NCBI RefSeq assembly: GCF_900129315.1
Contig: NZ_FQUS01000021.1
Span: 30,451 to 94,450 of the forward strand
Direction of reading: 5' to 3'
From: Fodinibius roseus
GTDB taxonomy: Bacteria > Bacteroidota > Rhodothermia > Balneolales > Balneolaceae
DNA: 64,000 nucleotides
How positions within the stretch are numbered: position 1 is the first letter of the stretch; the number at the start of each line of letters is the position of its first letter. A program made the position numbers and the translations under genes. The notes below the pieces were generated by a model. That model had not been told where the DNA came from. It searched no databases and saw only the letters and a program-made list of their open reading frames with translations. Shown here in pieces: positions 9,482 through 19,153 of this stretch.

Positions 9482-10954
9482 TTACATTATTCGGTCTTCG
9501 TCCAGATCCGGCAGTTTCCCGCGGTAGCGAAAAATCTTCTGGATAAGTTTTGTCAGCCATTCAGACTGGCTTTTGACATACCATTGGTCAGCCGCCCTGC
9601 GGGCACCCAGACTATAACTGGGATAGGGATGAATGGTATCAGCCATTTTTCGCAGTGTAACGCCGTTTTTCATAGCCAGGGCATACTCGCTGATCAGTTC
9701 GGCCGCGTGTACTCCAAAAATACTGGCACCCAGAATCCTGCCCGTCCTTTTTTTAGCGAATAGCTTAATCAATCCCTCTGTCTCATTATCGGTGACGGCT
9801 CTATCAATTTTATCATATGGAAACCGGTACTCCTCGTAGGAAGTGCCTTCCTCAATCAACGATTTTTCTGTAGCTCCGACGTGAGCCAGTTCCGGAGCTG
9901 TATAAGTACTCCAAGGCACATGCCGGCTATCAATTTTCAGCGGTATTTTGAGTAAGGCATTCGTCGCTGATATCTTAGCCATATGTTCCGACATGTGCGT
10001 AAACTGGAACCGGCCTGTAACGTCGCCCGCCGCATAAATATGCTGTACGCTTGTCCGGCAACGATCATCGATGGTTATACCGTGTTTGGTGTAGTCGATA
10101 CCGGCCGCATCCAGATTGAGTTGTTCGTTATTGGGTACTCTTCCTGTGGCTACCAGAAGTTTGTCGGCCGACCACTGCTCACTTTTCCCTTCCCGCTCTC
10201 CCTGAATAATAATCTGTCCATTTTCCTGTACCACCTCATTAACAGAGGCCGATAGCTTAAAATCAACTCCCTCTCTTTGTAGACGATCCTGCAGCATTCC
10301 GGCCAGCTCTTTATTATCGTTGTCCAGAATATGCGGAAGCCTGTCAATAACCGTAACGTCGGTTCCCAGCCGCTGAAAAGCCTGTGCCATTTCGATGCCG
10401 ATAGGTCCGCCTCCGATGATAGCGAGACTGGAAGGCTGATTCTCAAGTTCAAACAACGTCTCATTGGTTAGGTAAGGCACATTATCCAGCCCTGGGATGG
10501 ACGGAACCCTGGCACGACTACCCGTTGCTATAATAAGATAGCGTGAGGAAATCGTCTGCCTGCTTTCCGATTCCGTAATTTCAATGGTATGCTTGTCTAC
10601 AAAAGAGGCCTTCCCAAATTCTACGTCAATATTCATCTCCCGAAAATGATCAGGATGGTCGGCTTCCTGATATACCTTCTGTCGAACGTTACGGATATGC
10701 TGCATAACCCGGCTGAAGTCGAGAGAAGCATCCCCGATATCGGCTCCAAATTGTTTTGCCTGCTTCATGGTTTCGGCTATTTTTGCAGCATGAAGTAAGG
10801 TTTTGCTCGGCACACAGCCGTACCATGTACAATCACCACCGAGCTGGTCAGATTCAACCATGATGGTTCTGGCTCCAAAATTGGCTCCAATACCCGCTGC
10901 GGTCAAGCCCGCTGCGCCGCCGCCGATTACCGCCAAATCATAGTCATACTTCAT
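9482..10954 (-). CDS. FAD-dependent pyridine nucleotide-disulfide oxidoreductase (mercuric reductase / dihydrolipoyl dehydrogenase-like)
   Basis: Flavoenzyme of 490 residues: FAD-binding GGGAAGLTAA (11-20), redox pair Cys42/Cys47 in GGDCTWYGCVPSK, NAD(P)-binding GGGPIGIEMA, a second FAD motif YAAGDV, and a dimerisation domain. The C-terminal catalytic segment reads HPYPSYSLG, so the Glu that pairs with His in true dihydrolipoyl dehydrogenases is absent. There is no N-terminal HMA domain and no C-terminal vicinal Cys pair, so mercury reduction is unlikely. The start overlaps the end of the small membrane protein gene by 11 bases. The substrate is unknown. Confidence 0.85.
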   Translation of the reverse strand: MKYDYDLAVIGGGAAGLTAAGIGANFGARTIMVESDQLGGDCTWYGCVPSKTLLHAAKIAETMKQAKQFGADIGDASLDFSRVMQHIRNVRQKVYQEADHPDHFREMNIDVEFGKASFVDKHTIEITESESRQTISSRYLIIATGSRARVPSIPGLDNVPYLTNETLFELENQPSSLAIIGGGPIGIEMAQAFQRLGTDVTVIDRLPHILDNDNKELAGMLQDRLQREGVDFKLSASVNEVVQENGQIIIQGEREGKSEQWSADKLLVATGRVPNNEQLNLDAAGIDYTKHGITIDDRCRTSVQHIYAAGDVTGRFQFTHMSEHMAKISATNALLKIPLKIDSRHVPWSTYTAPELAHVGATEKSLIEEGTSYEEYRFPYDKIDRAVTDNETEGLIKLFAKKRTGRILGASIFGVHAAELISEYALAMKNGVTLRKMADTIHPYPSYSLGARRAADQWYVKSQSEWLTKLIQKIFRYRGKLPDLDEDRIM

Positions 10955-11126
10955 GAGAGAGATTTTTTTTAGCTTTTACCTTTAAGAGAGTTGAATAAAT
11001 ACCATACCCGATAAACAAAAGTACGATACCATACACCCACCATGGCACGTTTTCTCCAGCAATAAAAAGATAAATATACGCTGAAGAGAGACATAATCCA
11101 GTTGCAAGAATGGGCAAAAAATTCAC
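10944..11126 (-). CDS. Small two-helix membrane protein in the DinB/FAD oxidoreductase operon
   Basis: The 60 residues contain two hydrophobic segments (FLPILATGLCLSSAYIYLFI and WWVYGIVLLFIGYGIYS) separated by a short loop and followed by a basic tail. I recognise no family. Its ATG overlaps the stop of the upstream DinB-like gene (4 bases) and its 3' end overlaps the start of the FAD oxidoreductase (11 bases), which strongly supports translation despite its size. Another frame here (10969-11151) is less hydrophobic and has no such couplings. Confidence 0.65.
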   Translation of the reverse strand: MNFLPILATGLCLSSAYIYLFIAGENVPWWVYGIVLLFIGYGIYSTLLKVKAKKNLSHEV

Positions 11127-11644
11127 GTTTTATCGTCATTTCGGTATTCAAGGGTCGAAGGGGCCACTCCGAAATCCTGCCGGCATTCTATGCCATGGGA
11201 GTTGAGGATGAGGGCGATGATCGCGTAATGATGGACGGTGTGACTGGTCAATACGTCCAGCTCTCTGCCTACTGAGGTAATCAGGTGCACGGTTTCATTT
11301 CCCCGGAGTGTTCGCTGAACTTTAATGGGATCTTCCGGGTTCGTCAGGGTGGCTGTTTCTTTCAGACCGGAAATAAGCCGGTTACTTTCTTCGATAGCGG
11401 CCTGCGCCGAATTCTCAATATTCTTGTCGCGGTCTCGCTGATCATACCGGATCATTCCCTGTCCAATTCCTTTAAGAAAACAGCGGTACATATCCAGGAT
11501 ATGCCGATAGTGAGATCCGATAGTGCCTAAGGATTCGGCAATGGATAGGCGAGCATAATAGTCAGATCCAATGTCTCTAACCATTGTTTCTCCCTGTTCA
11601 AGAAAGGTAATATTTTGTTGGACAAGTATTTTTCCGGTATCCAA
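11123..11644 (-). CDS. DinB-like metal-dependent four-helix protein
   Basis: The 173 residues fit the DinB/YfiT superfamily: a helical bundle whose metal site uses one His after the first helix and two in the last. His45 (GSHYRH) and His135/His139 (SHTVHHYAI) are in the right places. Family members act as thiol-dependent transferases or have unknown roles. First gene of a three-gene overlapping operon with the small membrane protein and the FAD oxidoreductase; a shared thiol or redox role is only a guess. Confidence 0.75.
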   Translation of the reverse strand: MDTGKILVQQNITFLEQGETMVRDIGSDYYARLSIAESLGTIGSHYRHILDMYRCFLKGIGQGMIRYDQRDRDKNIENSAQAAIEESNRLISGLKETATLTNPEDPIKVQRTLRGNETVHLITSVGRELDVLTSHTVHHYAIIALILNSHGIECRQDFGVAPSTLEYRNDDKT

Positions 11645-11838
11645 GATTAGCTATTTCGATGGGTTTGAGTTGTTATATCAGATACTATACCGGTTGCTGC
11701 TCAGCGTATTGTCGGAGACTTCTACGGAAGATCCGGTTTTAAAAGATATCTGTCTACCCAGGCGGCCGTAACGGATCCTACATACTTTGCATCTTCTTCA
11801 CTGGTTAGCAGGTGATCGGCGACGGGGGTACCTTATTC

Positions 11839-14800
11839 CTATTCCGGCTCATAATTCAGGTTTGAGCCCAGCCAGCGCTCTACTTCTTTTACGCTCATCC
11901 CTTTGCGTCGGGCGTAATCTTCGATCTGGTCCTTGCCCAGGTTACCCACGTTGAAATAAGACGATTCGGGATGCGCGAAATAGAGTCCGCTTACCGAAGC
12001 GGCCGGATGCATGGCAAAGTGTTCCGTCAGGTGGATATCGGCTTCCTCTTCCGCATCCAGCAGATCGAACAGGATGCGTTTTTCGGTATGGTCGGGCTGG
12101 GCCGGGTACCCGGCGGCGGGACGAATACCATCGTATTGCTCGCGGATGAGAGCTTTGTTGCTGTAATCTTCATCCGGCGCGTAGCCCCAGATCTTTTTGC
12201 GCACTTTCTCGTGGAGCAGTTCCGTAAACGCCTCCGCCAGGCGGTCGGCCAGCGCCTTCGTCAGGATCGCATTATAGTCGTCGTGGTTGTCCTCAAACCG
12301 GCGGACCAGCTCCGGGGCGCCGATCCCTGCCGTCACAGCAAAACCGCCCATATAATCGGCTATACCGGTTTCCCTGGGAGCCACAAAATCGGAAAGCGCC
12401 CTGTTGGGCTGACCGCGCCGCTTCTGGGCCTGCTGGCGCAGGGTGTGAAAGGTCGTGAGGACCTCCGAGCGGCGGTCGTCGCTGTAAAGCTCAATGTCAT
12501 CCCCCACCGCATTGGCGGGATAGAGTCCCAGTACTGCTTTGGCTTTCAGCAGTTGCTGATCGATAATTCTATCCAGCAGATCGTTGGCATCGTCAAACAG
12601 CTTCTGAGCCTCCTCGCCGTATTTTTCATCCTCCAGCACCTCCGGGAATTTCCCCTTCATCTGCCACGCAATGAAAAAAGGTCCCCAGTCGATATAGCTG
12701 CGGATCTCCTCGAGAGGATAGTTGTCAAAAACATGTTTGCCCGGCTCGTTAGGCGGGACGATCTCCGTGGATTCCCAGTCAATTTCGGCCGCATTTTCCC
12801 GGGCCTCATTCAGCGGGAGATAGGTTTTCCGGCTGGACCGGCTTTGATGTCGCTTGCGCAGTTTCAGGTACTCGTTTTCTTTCTTTTTAATAAATTCATT
12901 GCGCAGTGTCTCGGAAACGAGGTTCCCGGTCACGGATACGCTTCGCGAGGCATCCAGCACGTGGATTACCGGCTGGTCGTAATTGGGCTCGATTTTGACC
13001 GCCGTGTGCATACGCGAAGTCGTAGCTCCCCCGATCAGCAGCGGCTGGTTAAACTGCTCACGCTTCAGCTCCTTGGCTACATGCACCATTTCATCCAGCG
13101 AGGGGGTAATGAGTCCGCTGAGACCGATAATATCGACCTTGTTCTGGCGGGCTTCCTCCAGAATTTTATCCGCCGGCACCATTACCCCCAGATCGATGAC
13201 ATCAAAATTATTGCAGCGAAGCACCACGGCGACAATATTTTTTCCGATGTCGTGGACATCCCCCTTAACGGTCGCCAGCAGTACTTTCGCCTTGGGTTTG
13301 CTGTTCTTGTTTTTCTCCTTTTCTTTTTCGATATACGGGATCAGGTGCGCCACACCTTTTTTCATGACGCGGGCGCTTTTGACCACCTGGGGAAGAAACA
13401 TCTTGCCCGAGCCGAACAGGTCGCCGACGACATCCATGCCGGACATCATGGGACCTTCGATGACTTCAATCGGATGCGGGTATTTTTGGCGCGCTTCTTC
13501 CACGTCATTCACAATATGATCCACAATGCCCTTCACCAGGGCGTGTTTGATGCGTTCTTCCACGGGTTCTTCGCGCCAGGCCTGGACCTCTTCTTCCGTC
13601 TCGGTACTATCGTCTTTGATCTCCTCGGCATAATCGACCAGGCGCTGTGTGGCATCGTCGCGGCGGTTCAGCAGCACATCCTCCACGAGTTTGCGCAGCT
13701 TATCGGGAATTTCTTCATACACTTCAAGTTGTCCCGCGTTGACGATCGCCATATCGAGTCCCGCCTGGATGGAATGATACAGGAAGGCTGAGTGCATGGC
13801 CTCGCGCACTTTATTATTGCCGCGGAAGGAGAACGAGATGTTACTGAGTCCCCCGCTCACCTTCGCCAGCGGAAGGTTTTCCTTGATCCACCGGGTTGCG
13901 TTGATGAAATCCACGGCATAGTTATTATGCTCTTCGATGCCGGTGGCAACCGTCAGTATGTTGGGATCCAGGATGATATCCTGCGGGGCAAAGCCCACCT
14001 CCTCGGTAAGGATGGTATAGGCCCGCTCGGCAATCTCGATACGCCGCTCATAGTTGTCCGCCTGTCCCTGTTCGTCGAAGCCCATAACCACGACCGCCGC
14101 CCCGAAGTTGAGTATCTCGCGCGCCTGTTCCATGAATTCCTTCTCACCCTCCTTCAGGCTGATGGAATTGACCACGCACTTGCCCTGTGCTGTTTTGAGT
14201 CCCGCTTTAAGCACCGACCATTTGGAGGAGTCGATCATCACCGGCACGCGGGAGATATCCGGTTCGGCGGCCAGCAGCTGCATAAACTCGACCATTACTT
14301 CTTCGGATTCGATCATCCCTTCATCCATATTGATGTCGATGATCTGGGCCCCGTTTTCGACCTGTTGCCGTGCTACCGACAGCGCTTCCTCGTACTGCTC
14401 GTTCTTGATGAGACGCTTGAACTTGCGCGAGCCCATCACGTTGGTGCGCTCCCCGATGTTGACAAAGTTGGTATCGGGACGAACGACCAGGGGTTCCAGT
14501 CCGCTTAGCCGCAGGTAGGGTTTCTGTTCCGGTATCTGCCGGGGACAGCATTCCGCGGCCGCCCGGGCAATGGCTTTAATATGGTCGGGTGTAGTCCCGC
14601 AGCAGCCGCCCACCAGGTTTACAAAATCAGATTCCGCATAATCCCGCAGCTGATCCGCCATAAACTCCGGCGACTCATTGTATTCGCCCATCTCATCCGG
14701 CAGACCCGCATTCGGATAGAGACTGGTGTAGCAGGTCGCTACATTGGCCATCTCCTCGATATAGGGACGCATCTGTTTGGAGCCCAGCGAGCAGTTTAGT

Positions 14801-15528
14801 CCCACGCTCAGCAGGTTTTTGGTGTGCGAAATAGAAATCCAGAACGCCTCGGTCGTCTGTCCCGACAGCGTGCGCCCGCTCTGGTCCACAATGGTACCCG
14901 AAATCATCACCGGGAGGGCCCGGCCCGTCTGTTCGGCATGCTTGTGGATGGCGTAGATGGCCGCCTTGGCGTTGAGGGTATCAAAAATAGTCTCCACCAG
15001 CAGGATATCCACGCCCCCGTCGTCCAGGCCCCGGATTTGTTCGGCATACGATTCCTTAAGCTGATCGAAAGTGATTGCGCGATAGCCCGGGTCTTCCACA
15101 TCCGGGGAAAGGGAAAGTGTTTTGTTGGTGGGACCAATGGCGCCGGCTACCAGGCGGGGCTTGTCCGGCGTTTGTTCCGTCATCCTATCGGCCACCTCGC
15201 GCGCATTCCGGGCGGCAGCCACATTCAACTCATAGGCCAGATCCTCCATATGGTAGTCGGCCTGCGAAATAGAGGTGCTGTTAAACGTGTTGGTTTCTAT
15301 GATGTCGGAGCCCGCCTCCAGGAACCGGCGGTGAATATCTTTAATGATATCAGGCTGGGTAAGGCTGAGCAGGTCGTTGTTGCCTTTTAAATCACTGCCG
15401 TAATCGCTGAATCGCTCGCCCCGGTAGTCTTCTTCAGAAAGGTTGTGCTGCTGAATCATGGTGCCCATGGCACCATCCAAAATGAGAATGCGATCTTGTA
15501 ACAGATCTTTTATCTGGTCAAATTTCAT
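11839..15528 (-). CDS. metH: Cobalamin-dependent methionine synthase MetH
   Basis: Transfers methyl from 5-methyl-THF to homocysteine through cob(I)alamin in the cytosol. All modules are present (numbering from ATG 15528): homocysteine domain with zinc ligands Cys246, Cys309, Cys310; pterin domain about 350-620; B12 cap and Rossmann domains with GDVHDIGKN, lower ligand His759; and C-terminal AdoMet reactivation domain (RPAAGYP). Length 1229 is like E. coli MetH. The start is ATG 15528, with GAAAG upstream; a frame open to 15597 adds 23 residues that do not look like the family. It is divergent from metF, so the two methyl-cycle genes share a promoter region. Confidence 0.97.
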   Translation of the reverse strand: MKFDQIKDLLQDRILILDGAMGTMIQQHNLSEEDYRGERFSDYGSDLKGNNDLLSLTQPDIIKDIHRRFLEAGSDIIETNTFNSTSISQADYHMEDLAYELNVAAARNAREVADRMTEQTPDKPRLVAGAIGPTNKTLSLSPDVEDPGYRAITFDQLKESYAEQIRGLDDGGVDILLVETIFDTLNAKAAIYAIHKHAEQTGRALPVMISGTIVDQSGRTLSGQTTEAFWISISHTKNLLSVGLNCSLGSKQMRPYIEEMANVATCYTSLYPNAGLPDEMGEYNESPEFMADQLRDYAESDFVNLVGGCCGTTPDHIKAIARAAAECCPRQIPEQKPYLRLSGLEPLVVRPDTNFVNIGERTNVMGSRKFKRLIKNEQYEEALSVARQQVENGAQIIDINMDEGMIESEEVMVEFMQLLAAEPDISRVPVMIDSSKWSVLKAGLKTAQGKCVVNSISLKEGEKEFMEQAREILNFGAAVVVMGFDEQGQADNYERRIEIAERAYTILTEEVGFAPQDIILDPNILTVATGIEEHNNYAVDFINATRWIKENLPLAKVSGGLSNISFSFRGNNKVREAMHSAFLYHSIQAGLDMAIVNAGQLEVYEEIPDKLRKLVEDVLLNRRDDATQRLVDYAEEIKDDSTETEEEVQAWREEPVEERIKHALVKGIVDHIVNDVEEARQKYPHPIEVIEGPMMSGMDVVGDLFGSGKMFLPQVVKSARVMKKGVAHLIPYIEKEKEKNKNSKPKAKVLLATVKGDVHDIGKNIVAVVLRCNNFDVIDLGVMVPADKILEEARQNKVDIIGLSGLITPSLDEMVHVAKELKREQFNQPLLIGGATTSRMHTAVKIEPNYDQPVIHVLDASRSVSVTGNLVSETLRNEFIKKKENEYLKLRKRHQSRSSRKTYLPLNEARENAAEIDWESTEIVPPNEPGKHVFDNYPLEEIRSYIDWGPFFIAWQMKGKFPEVLEDEKYGEEAQKLFDDANDLLDRIIDQQLLKAKAVLGLYPANAVGDDIELYSDDRRSEVLTTFHTLRQQAQKRRGQPNRALSDFVAPRETGIADYMGGFAVTAGIGAPELVRRFEDNHDDYNAILTKALADRLAEAFTELLHEKVRKKIWGYAPDEDYSNKALIREQYDGIRPAAGYPAQPDHTEKRILFDLLDAEEEADIHLTEHFAMHPAASVSGLYFAHPESSYFNVGNLGKDQIEDYARRKGMSVKEVERWLGSNLNYEPE

Positions 15529-15716
15529 GTAAACTTCTTTCAGGTAATTATAAGGTGCTGTGGGTCGCTTTTTGAAGGAAACCCTTGGATTGCACAAAAA
15601 CTTTTCAACTAAGTCACGAAGTGATTACCTTATACACTATTAGAATTTTCGCTTCGAAAATCGTGTAACGGTTGATAAGTTTTTGGATCCCTAAGATACA
15701 AAGAATACCAGATTAA
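15529..15716. promoter_or_regulatory. Divergent metH-metF promoter region with two inverted repeats
   Basis: The 188 bases between the two start codons must hold both promoters. Two small inverted repeats stand out: AGTCAC-GAA-GTGATT at 15612-15626 (one mismatch) and the perfect ATTTTCG-CTT-CGAAAAT at 15645-15661. They are candidate operators for a methionine-cycle regulator. I see neither a MetJ-type box nor a recognisable B12 or SAM riboswitch. Confidence 0.45.
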
Positions 15717-16685
15717 ATGAAAGTTATTGAACATTACGATCGAGCCAAGGAACCTTTGATTTCTTTTGAAATCATTCCCCCCAAACGGGGAAAGTCGGTA
15801 AAAAAGGTTTTTGATGCGCTGGATCAGGTTATGAAATATAATCCGCCCTTTATTGATGTTACCTATCATGCGGCGGAATCGCATTACGAAGAGCTCAGTG
15901 ATGGCACTATAAAACGCCATATCAAGCGAAAGCGTCCGGGTACGATCGGACTTTGTGCGGCTATCCTGCACAAATACGGCGTCGACCCGGTGCCGCACCT
16001 AATTTGCGAGGGCTTTACGAAAGAAGAAACCGAGGATGCGCTCATTGAATTGAACTACCTCGGTATTGACAATGTGTTGACCATACGCGGCGATGCGGCG
16101 GACGATCCCATTCCGCGCTATAAAAACGGCACGTTCAACAAATATGCCGTGGATTTGGTGAAACAGGTCAAGGATATGAACAAGGGGAAGTACCTGGAAG
16201 ATATTGTAAACGCACAGAAAACCGACTTTTGTGTGGGCGTAGCCGGTTATCCCGAGAAGCATTTCGAGGCGCCTAATCTTGATTTTGATATCCAGATGCT
16301 CAAGAACAAGGTGGATGAGGGGGGCGATTATATTGTCACCCAGATGTTTTTTGATAATGATGCTTTCTTTCGGTTTGTCAGAAAATGCCGGGAAGCGGGA
16401 ATCGAATGCCCTATTGTACCGGGACTAAAAGTACTGACGCGCGAGCAGCATCTGAATTTTTTACCGAAATATTTCCATCTCAATATTCCCGAGGACCTTT
16501 CCGATGAAGTCCAGGCGAATCCTACCCATGCCAGGGAGATCGGTATTGAGTGGGCGGCCCGGCAGTGTACCGAGCTACTGGAGGGTGGCGTTCCCGGTAT
16601 CCACTTTTATATTATGGGGGATCCCACGCCGGCGCTGGATGCTGTCGACAAGCTTTCCCTGGGACACAGTGTGGTTAAAAAATGA
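15717..16685 (+). CDS. metF: Methylenetetrahydrofolate reductase MetF
   Basis: FAD enzyme that reduces 5,10-methylene-THF to 5-methyl-THF, the methyl donor used by MetH. The 322-residue protein starts with the family motif FEIIPPKRGKS (N-terminal Glu catalytic region), has ALIELNYLGIDNVLTIRGD and GVAGYPEKH, and the C-terminal GVPGIHFYIM. Length is as usual or slightly longer. It is divergently transcribed from metH and has no partner gene downstream on its strand. Confidence 0.95.
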   Translation: MKVIEHYDRAKEPLISFEIIPPKRGKSVKKVFDALDQVMKYNPPFIDVTYHAAESHYEELSDGTIKRHIKRKRPGTIGLCAAILHKYGVDPVPHLICEGFTKEETEDALIELNYLGIDNVLTIRGDAADDPIPRYKNGTFNKYAVDLVKQVKDMNKGKYLEDIVNAQKTDFCVGVAGYPEKHFEAPNLDFDIQMLKNKVDEGGDYIVTQMFFDNDAFFRFVRKCREAGIECPIVPGLKVLTREQHLNFLPKYFHLNIPEDLSDEVQANPTHAREIGIEWAARQCTELLEGGVPGIHFYIMGDPTPALDAVDKLSLGHSVVKK

Positions 16686-16712
16686 TCTTTAGAAAATATT
16701 TGTATAACCGGT

Positions 16713-17474
16713 TCACCGTACAAAGACCGGCTCATGTTTGTTTTCCGTATGCTCTCCGCTGTAGCTGTAGTCGTTGCGATTGAACCCGCGGAGGCCTTCC
16801 AGCGTATCTATCTCATTTTCGATAAGATAACGAGCCATGGTTCCCCGATTCTTTTTCGCGTAGAACCCGATGACTTTTAAGTCCCCGTTCTTAAAATCCT
16901 TGAAGACGGGACTTATGATGTCAACCTTCAGCTTATCCGGGTTAAGCGCTTTATAATACTCTTTGCTGGCAAGATTAACGAATAATTCATCTTTTTCGAG
17001 TTCTTCGTTGAGCGCTTCGGTAAGTTTGTCATCCCAAAAGTCGTAGAGCCTGTCATGGCCGTTAACCTGCAGCCGGGTACCCATTTCCAGGCGATAGGGT
17101 TGCATCAGGTCGAGGGGACGAAGAATACCATACATGCCCGACAGAATACGCAGGCTGTTTTGCAGGGTATCGAGGTGGGACTCGTCGATCGTATAGGCAT
17201 CCAGCTCTTTATAGGCCGAACCGTCAAAGGCGTAAATACAGGGGCGGGCATTCTCCCCGTTAAAAGGAGTGGAAAACTTTTGGTAGCGCTCGTAGTTCAG
17301 GTCAGCGAGATTCTGGCTGATGTCCATAAGCTCTCTGAGCTCATCTTTTGACATTTCGGCCAGCTCACTATTGAGCGTTTCTGCTTCCTTTAAAAACCGG
17401 GGCTGGGTTGAACGGTCGGTGGGAAGCTCGCGTTCATAGTCCAGTGATTTAGCGGGAGAAATAACGATCTTCAT
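16713..17474 (-). CDS. yaaA: YaaA-family (DUF328) peroxide stress protein
   Basis: The 253 residues are collinear with YaaA: MKIVISPAKSLDYE at the start, FDGSAYKELDA, LRILSGMYGILRPLDLMQPYRLEMG in the middle and VKVIGFYAKKNRGTMAR-like text near the end. In E. coli YaaA limits free iron and DNA damage under peroxide stress; its fold binds DNA. It is convergent with metF (27 bases between stops), so it is not part of that transcript. Confidence 0.93.
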   Translation of the reverse strand: MKIVISPAKSLDYERELPTDRSTQPRFLKEAETLNSELAEMSKDELRELMDISQNLADLNYERYQKFSTPFNGENARPCIYAFDGSAYKELDAYTIDESHLDTLQNSLRILSGMYGILRPLDLMQPYRLEMGTRLQVNGHDRLYDFWDDKLTEALNEELEKDELFVNLASKEYYKALNPDKLKVDIISPVFKDFKNGDLKVIGFYAKKNRGTMARYLIENEIDTLEGLRGFNRNDYSYSGEHTENKHEPVFVR

Positions 17475-17583
17475 ATTGCGGGAAATACTTTATTGGGCGT
17501 ATGATTCAGCGTTTGTAGTGTTTCTCATCGTTGGGCCATTCCATTGGTTGTTGATAACCGGTAACCGGATATAGGTAAAGCCA

Positions 17584-18657
17584 CTACAGGGCCACTTTCT
17601 TACCGGTCTTAACCGACTCGTCACAGGCCAAAACAATCTGGAGCGTCTGTACGGCGGCAGCCATGTGGTCGGAGAGGTCGATATCCTCCTGGATGGATTT
17701 TAGAAAGTATTGCTGCTCAAAAAAGCAGATTTCATCGTGACCCGGCTCGTCGGGGGTTTCGATGGTTTTGTCGTCGCGGGCAAGCTCTCCATTTTCGTCA
17801 AGCTCCGAGTAGTGCAGCTGCAGCCGCTTGACCGTCGAGTGATCTTCAATGATGGCGGACTTGCCCCTGGGGTCGTTAAAGGTATCTTTACGGATGCTTA
17901 CGCTGCCGTTGGGACCGATGACATCCTTCACAAAATAGGCCGTTTCACTCATCATGGGCCCCCACCCGGATTCATACCACCCGACAGATCCGTCATCAAA
18001 GGTAACTTGCAGCTGGCCATAGTTATACATATCGGGATTAATATCGTCGGTCAGGCGAGCGCCAATGGCATGCACGTGAGTGGGATTGGCTTGCGTCATC
18101 TGGCACATCATATCTACATAGTGCACCCCACAATCGACAATGGGCGACATCGACGACATAAGGCTTTTGTGGGTCTCCCACTGGTGACCTGTACTCTGCT
18201 GATTCAGATTCATGCGCATGACCAGCGGCTTGCCGAGCTTTCTGCTGTGTTCAACAAATTTTTTCCAGCCGGGATGGTGACGCAGGATATAGCCGACAAG
18301 CAGTTTTTTATCGGCCTTTTTGGCCGCCTGCACGACTGCTTCAGCATCTTCGACCGTTTCAGCGAGAGGTTTTTCCACAAAAACGTGCGCGCCGTTTTCG
18401 AATGCCTTGATAGCATAATCGGCGTGGGTCCCCTGATAGGTATTAATGGAAACAGCATCCGGCTGTGTTTGCTCCAGGGCTTCCTCGTAGCTTCCAAAAG
18501 TCGGGAGTCCCCCCAGTTCCTCGGACAGCCGTTCCCGGCTTTCGGGTCCCCGGCTTACAAGGCCGACAATGTTAAAATTATCAAGCTTATCATATGCTCT
18601 TGCATGGGAGGTTCCCATATTTCCACATCCTACAACTAATATGTCGACAGTATTCAT
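17584..18657 (-). CDS. Gfo/Idh/MocA-family NAD(P)-dependent oxidoreductase
   Basis: About 357 residues with an N-terminal Rossmann motif VVGCGNMGTSHA and the family's EKPLAET segment carrying the catalytic-pocket Lys. The C-terminal half has the family alpha/beta fold with VDCGVHYVDMM. The start is ATG 18657; the upstream codon in frame at 18669 is TTG. It likely oxidises or reduces a sugar or inositol. It faces a second, Tat-exported Gfo/Idh/MocA protein and a DUF1080 protein across a 500-base gap, suggesting a shared sugar pathway. Confidence 0.88.
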   Translation of the reverse strand: MNTVDILVVGCGNMGTSHARAYDKLDNFNIVGLVSRGPESRERLSEELGGLPTFGSYEEALEQTQPDAVSINTYQGTHADYAIKAFENGAHVFVEKPLAETVEDAEAVVQAAKKADKKLLVGYILRHHPGWKKFVEHSRKLGKPLVMRMNLNQQSTGHQWETHKSLMSSMSPIVDCGVHYVDMMCQMTQANPTHVHAIGARLTDDINPDMYNYGQLQVTFDDGSVGWYESGWGPMMSETAYFVKDVIGPNGSVSIRKDTFNDPRGKSAIIEDHSTVKRLQLHYSELDENGELARDDKTIETPDEPGHDEICFFEQQYFLKSIQEDIDLSDHMAAAVQTLQIVLACDESVKTGKKVAL

Positions 18658-19153
18658 ATTCAGAATCAATTTCTATTTAGTATTGAAAATAAGTGCGAAT
18701 TCAAACGATACCTTTTATACATTTTCGTCCCGTCTCATGGAGTGAAAGTCCCCGTCAGATCGCATAAACCGGATATTCGGGACTTTTATTGAGAGGGATG
18801 TTTCAGATCATGTAATATTTCACAAATAATAAGGAATGAAAAGAAAATTCTTATTTTTTATTATTGATAAAAATATACAATTTCATTTCATTGTATTGGT
18901 TATAGATATACCCTGATAGAAGCAGGGTTCTATATTTATACATTATGTTACCTTATATTAAACGGCGTCTGGCTGTGTCCCTGTTAAAGGATTGAGATAT
19001 CGGAGCGACCTTTCGTTTTTTGGATAGCAATATATTCTCTTGAACAGCAATATAGCCTGTTCCCATACTGTGAAAAGCCGGCAATTGGGTAATCGTAATG
19101 AATATTTTAACACATACATATTCATAATTCATACTAAGTAGTAACAATCTCTT
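18658..19153. other. AT-rich divergent intergenic region with a hairpin
   Basis: About 500 bases between two divergent oxidoreductase genes, strongly AT-rich, no coding signal. A hairpin at 18910-18928 (ACCCTG / CAGGGT, 7-nt loop) is extended by AT-rich flanks (TATAGA / TCTATA-like). It may be a regulator site for the divergent pair. No other structure was found. Confidence 0.4.

Noticed and set aside
9293..9763. Plus-strand 156-codon frame
   Set aside because: It overlaps the 3' end of the FAD oxidoreductase on the other strand, and its composition is typical of an antisense shadow.
11971..15390. Several long plus-strand frames across metH
   Set aside because: All are antisense shadows of the well-supported MetH gene; none has a family motif.
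15529..15716. Possible B12 or SAM riboswitch before metH
   Set aside because: No B12 box or SAM-aptamer landmarks could be found in the 188-base gap.
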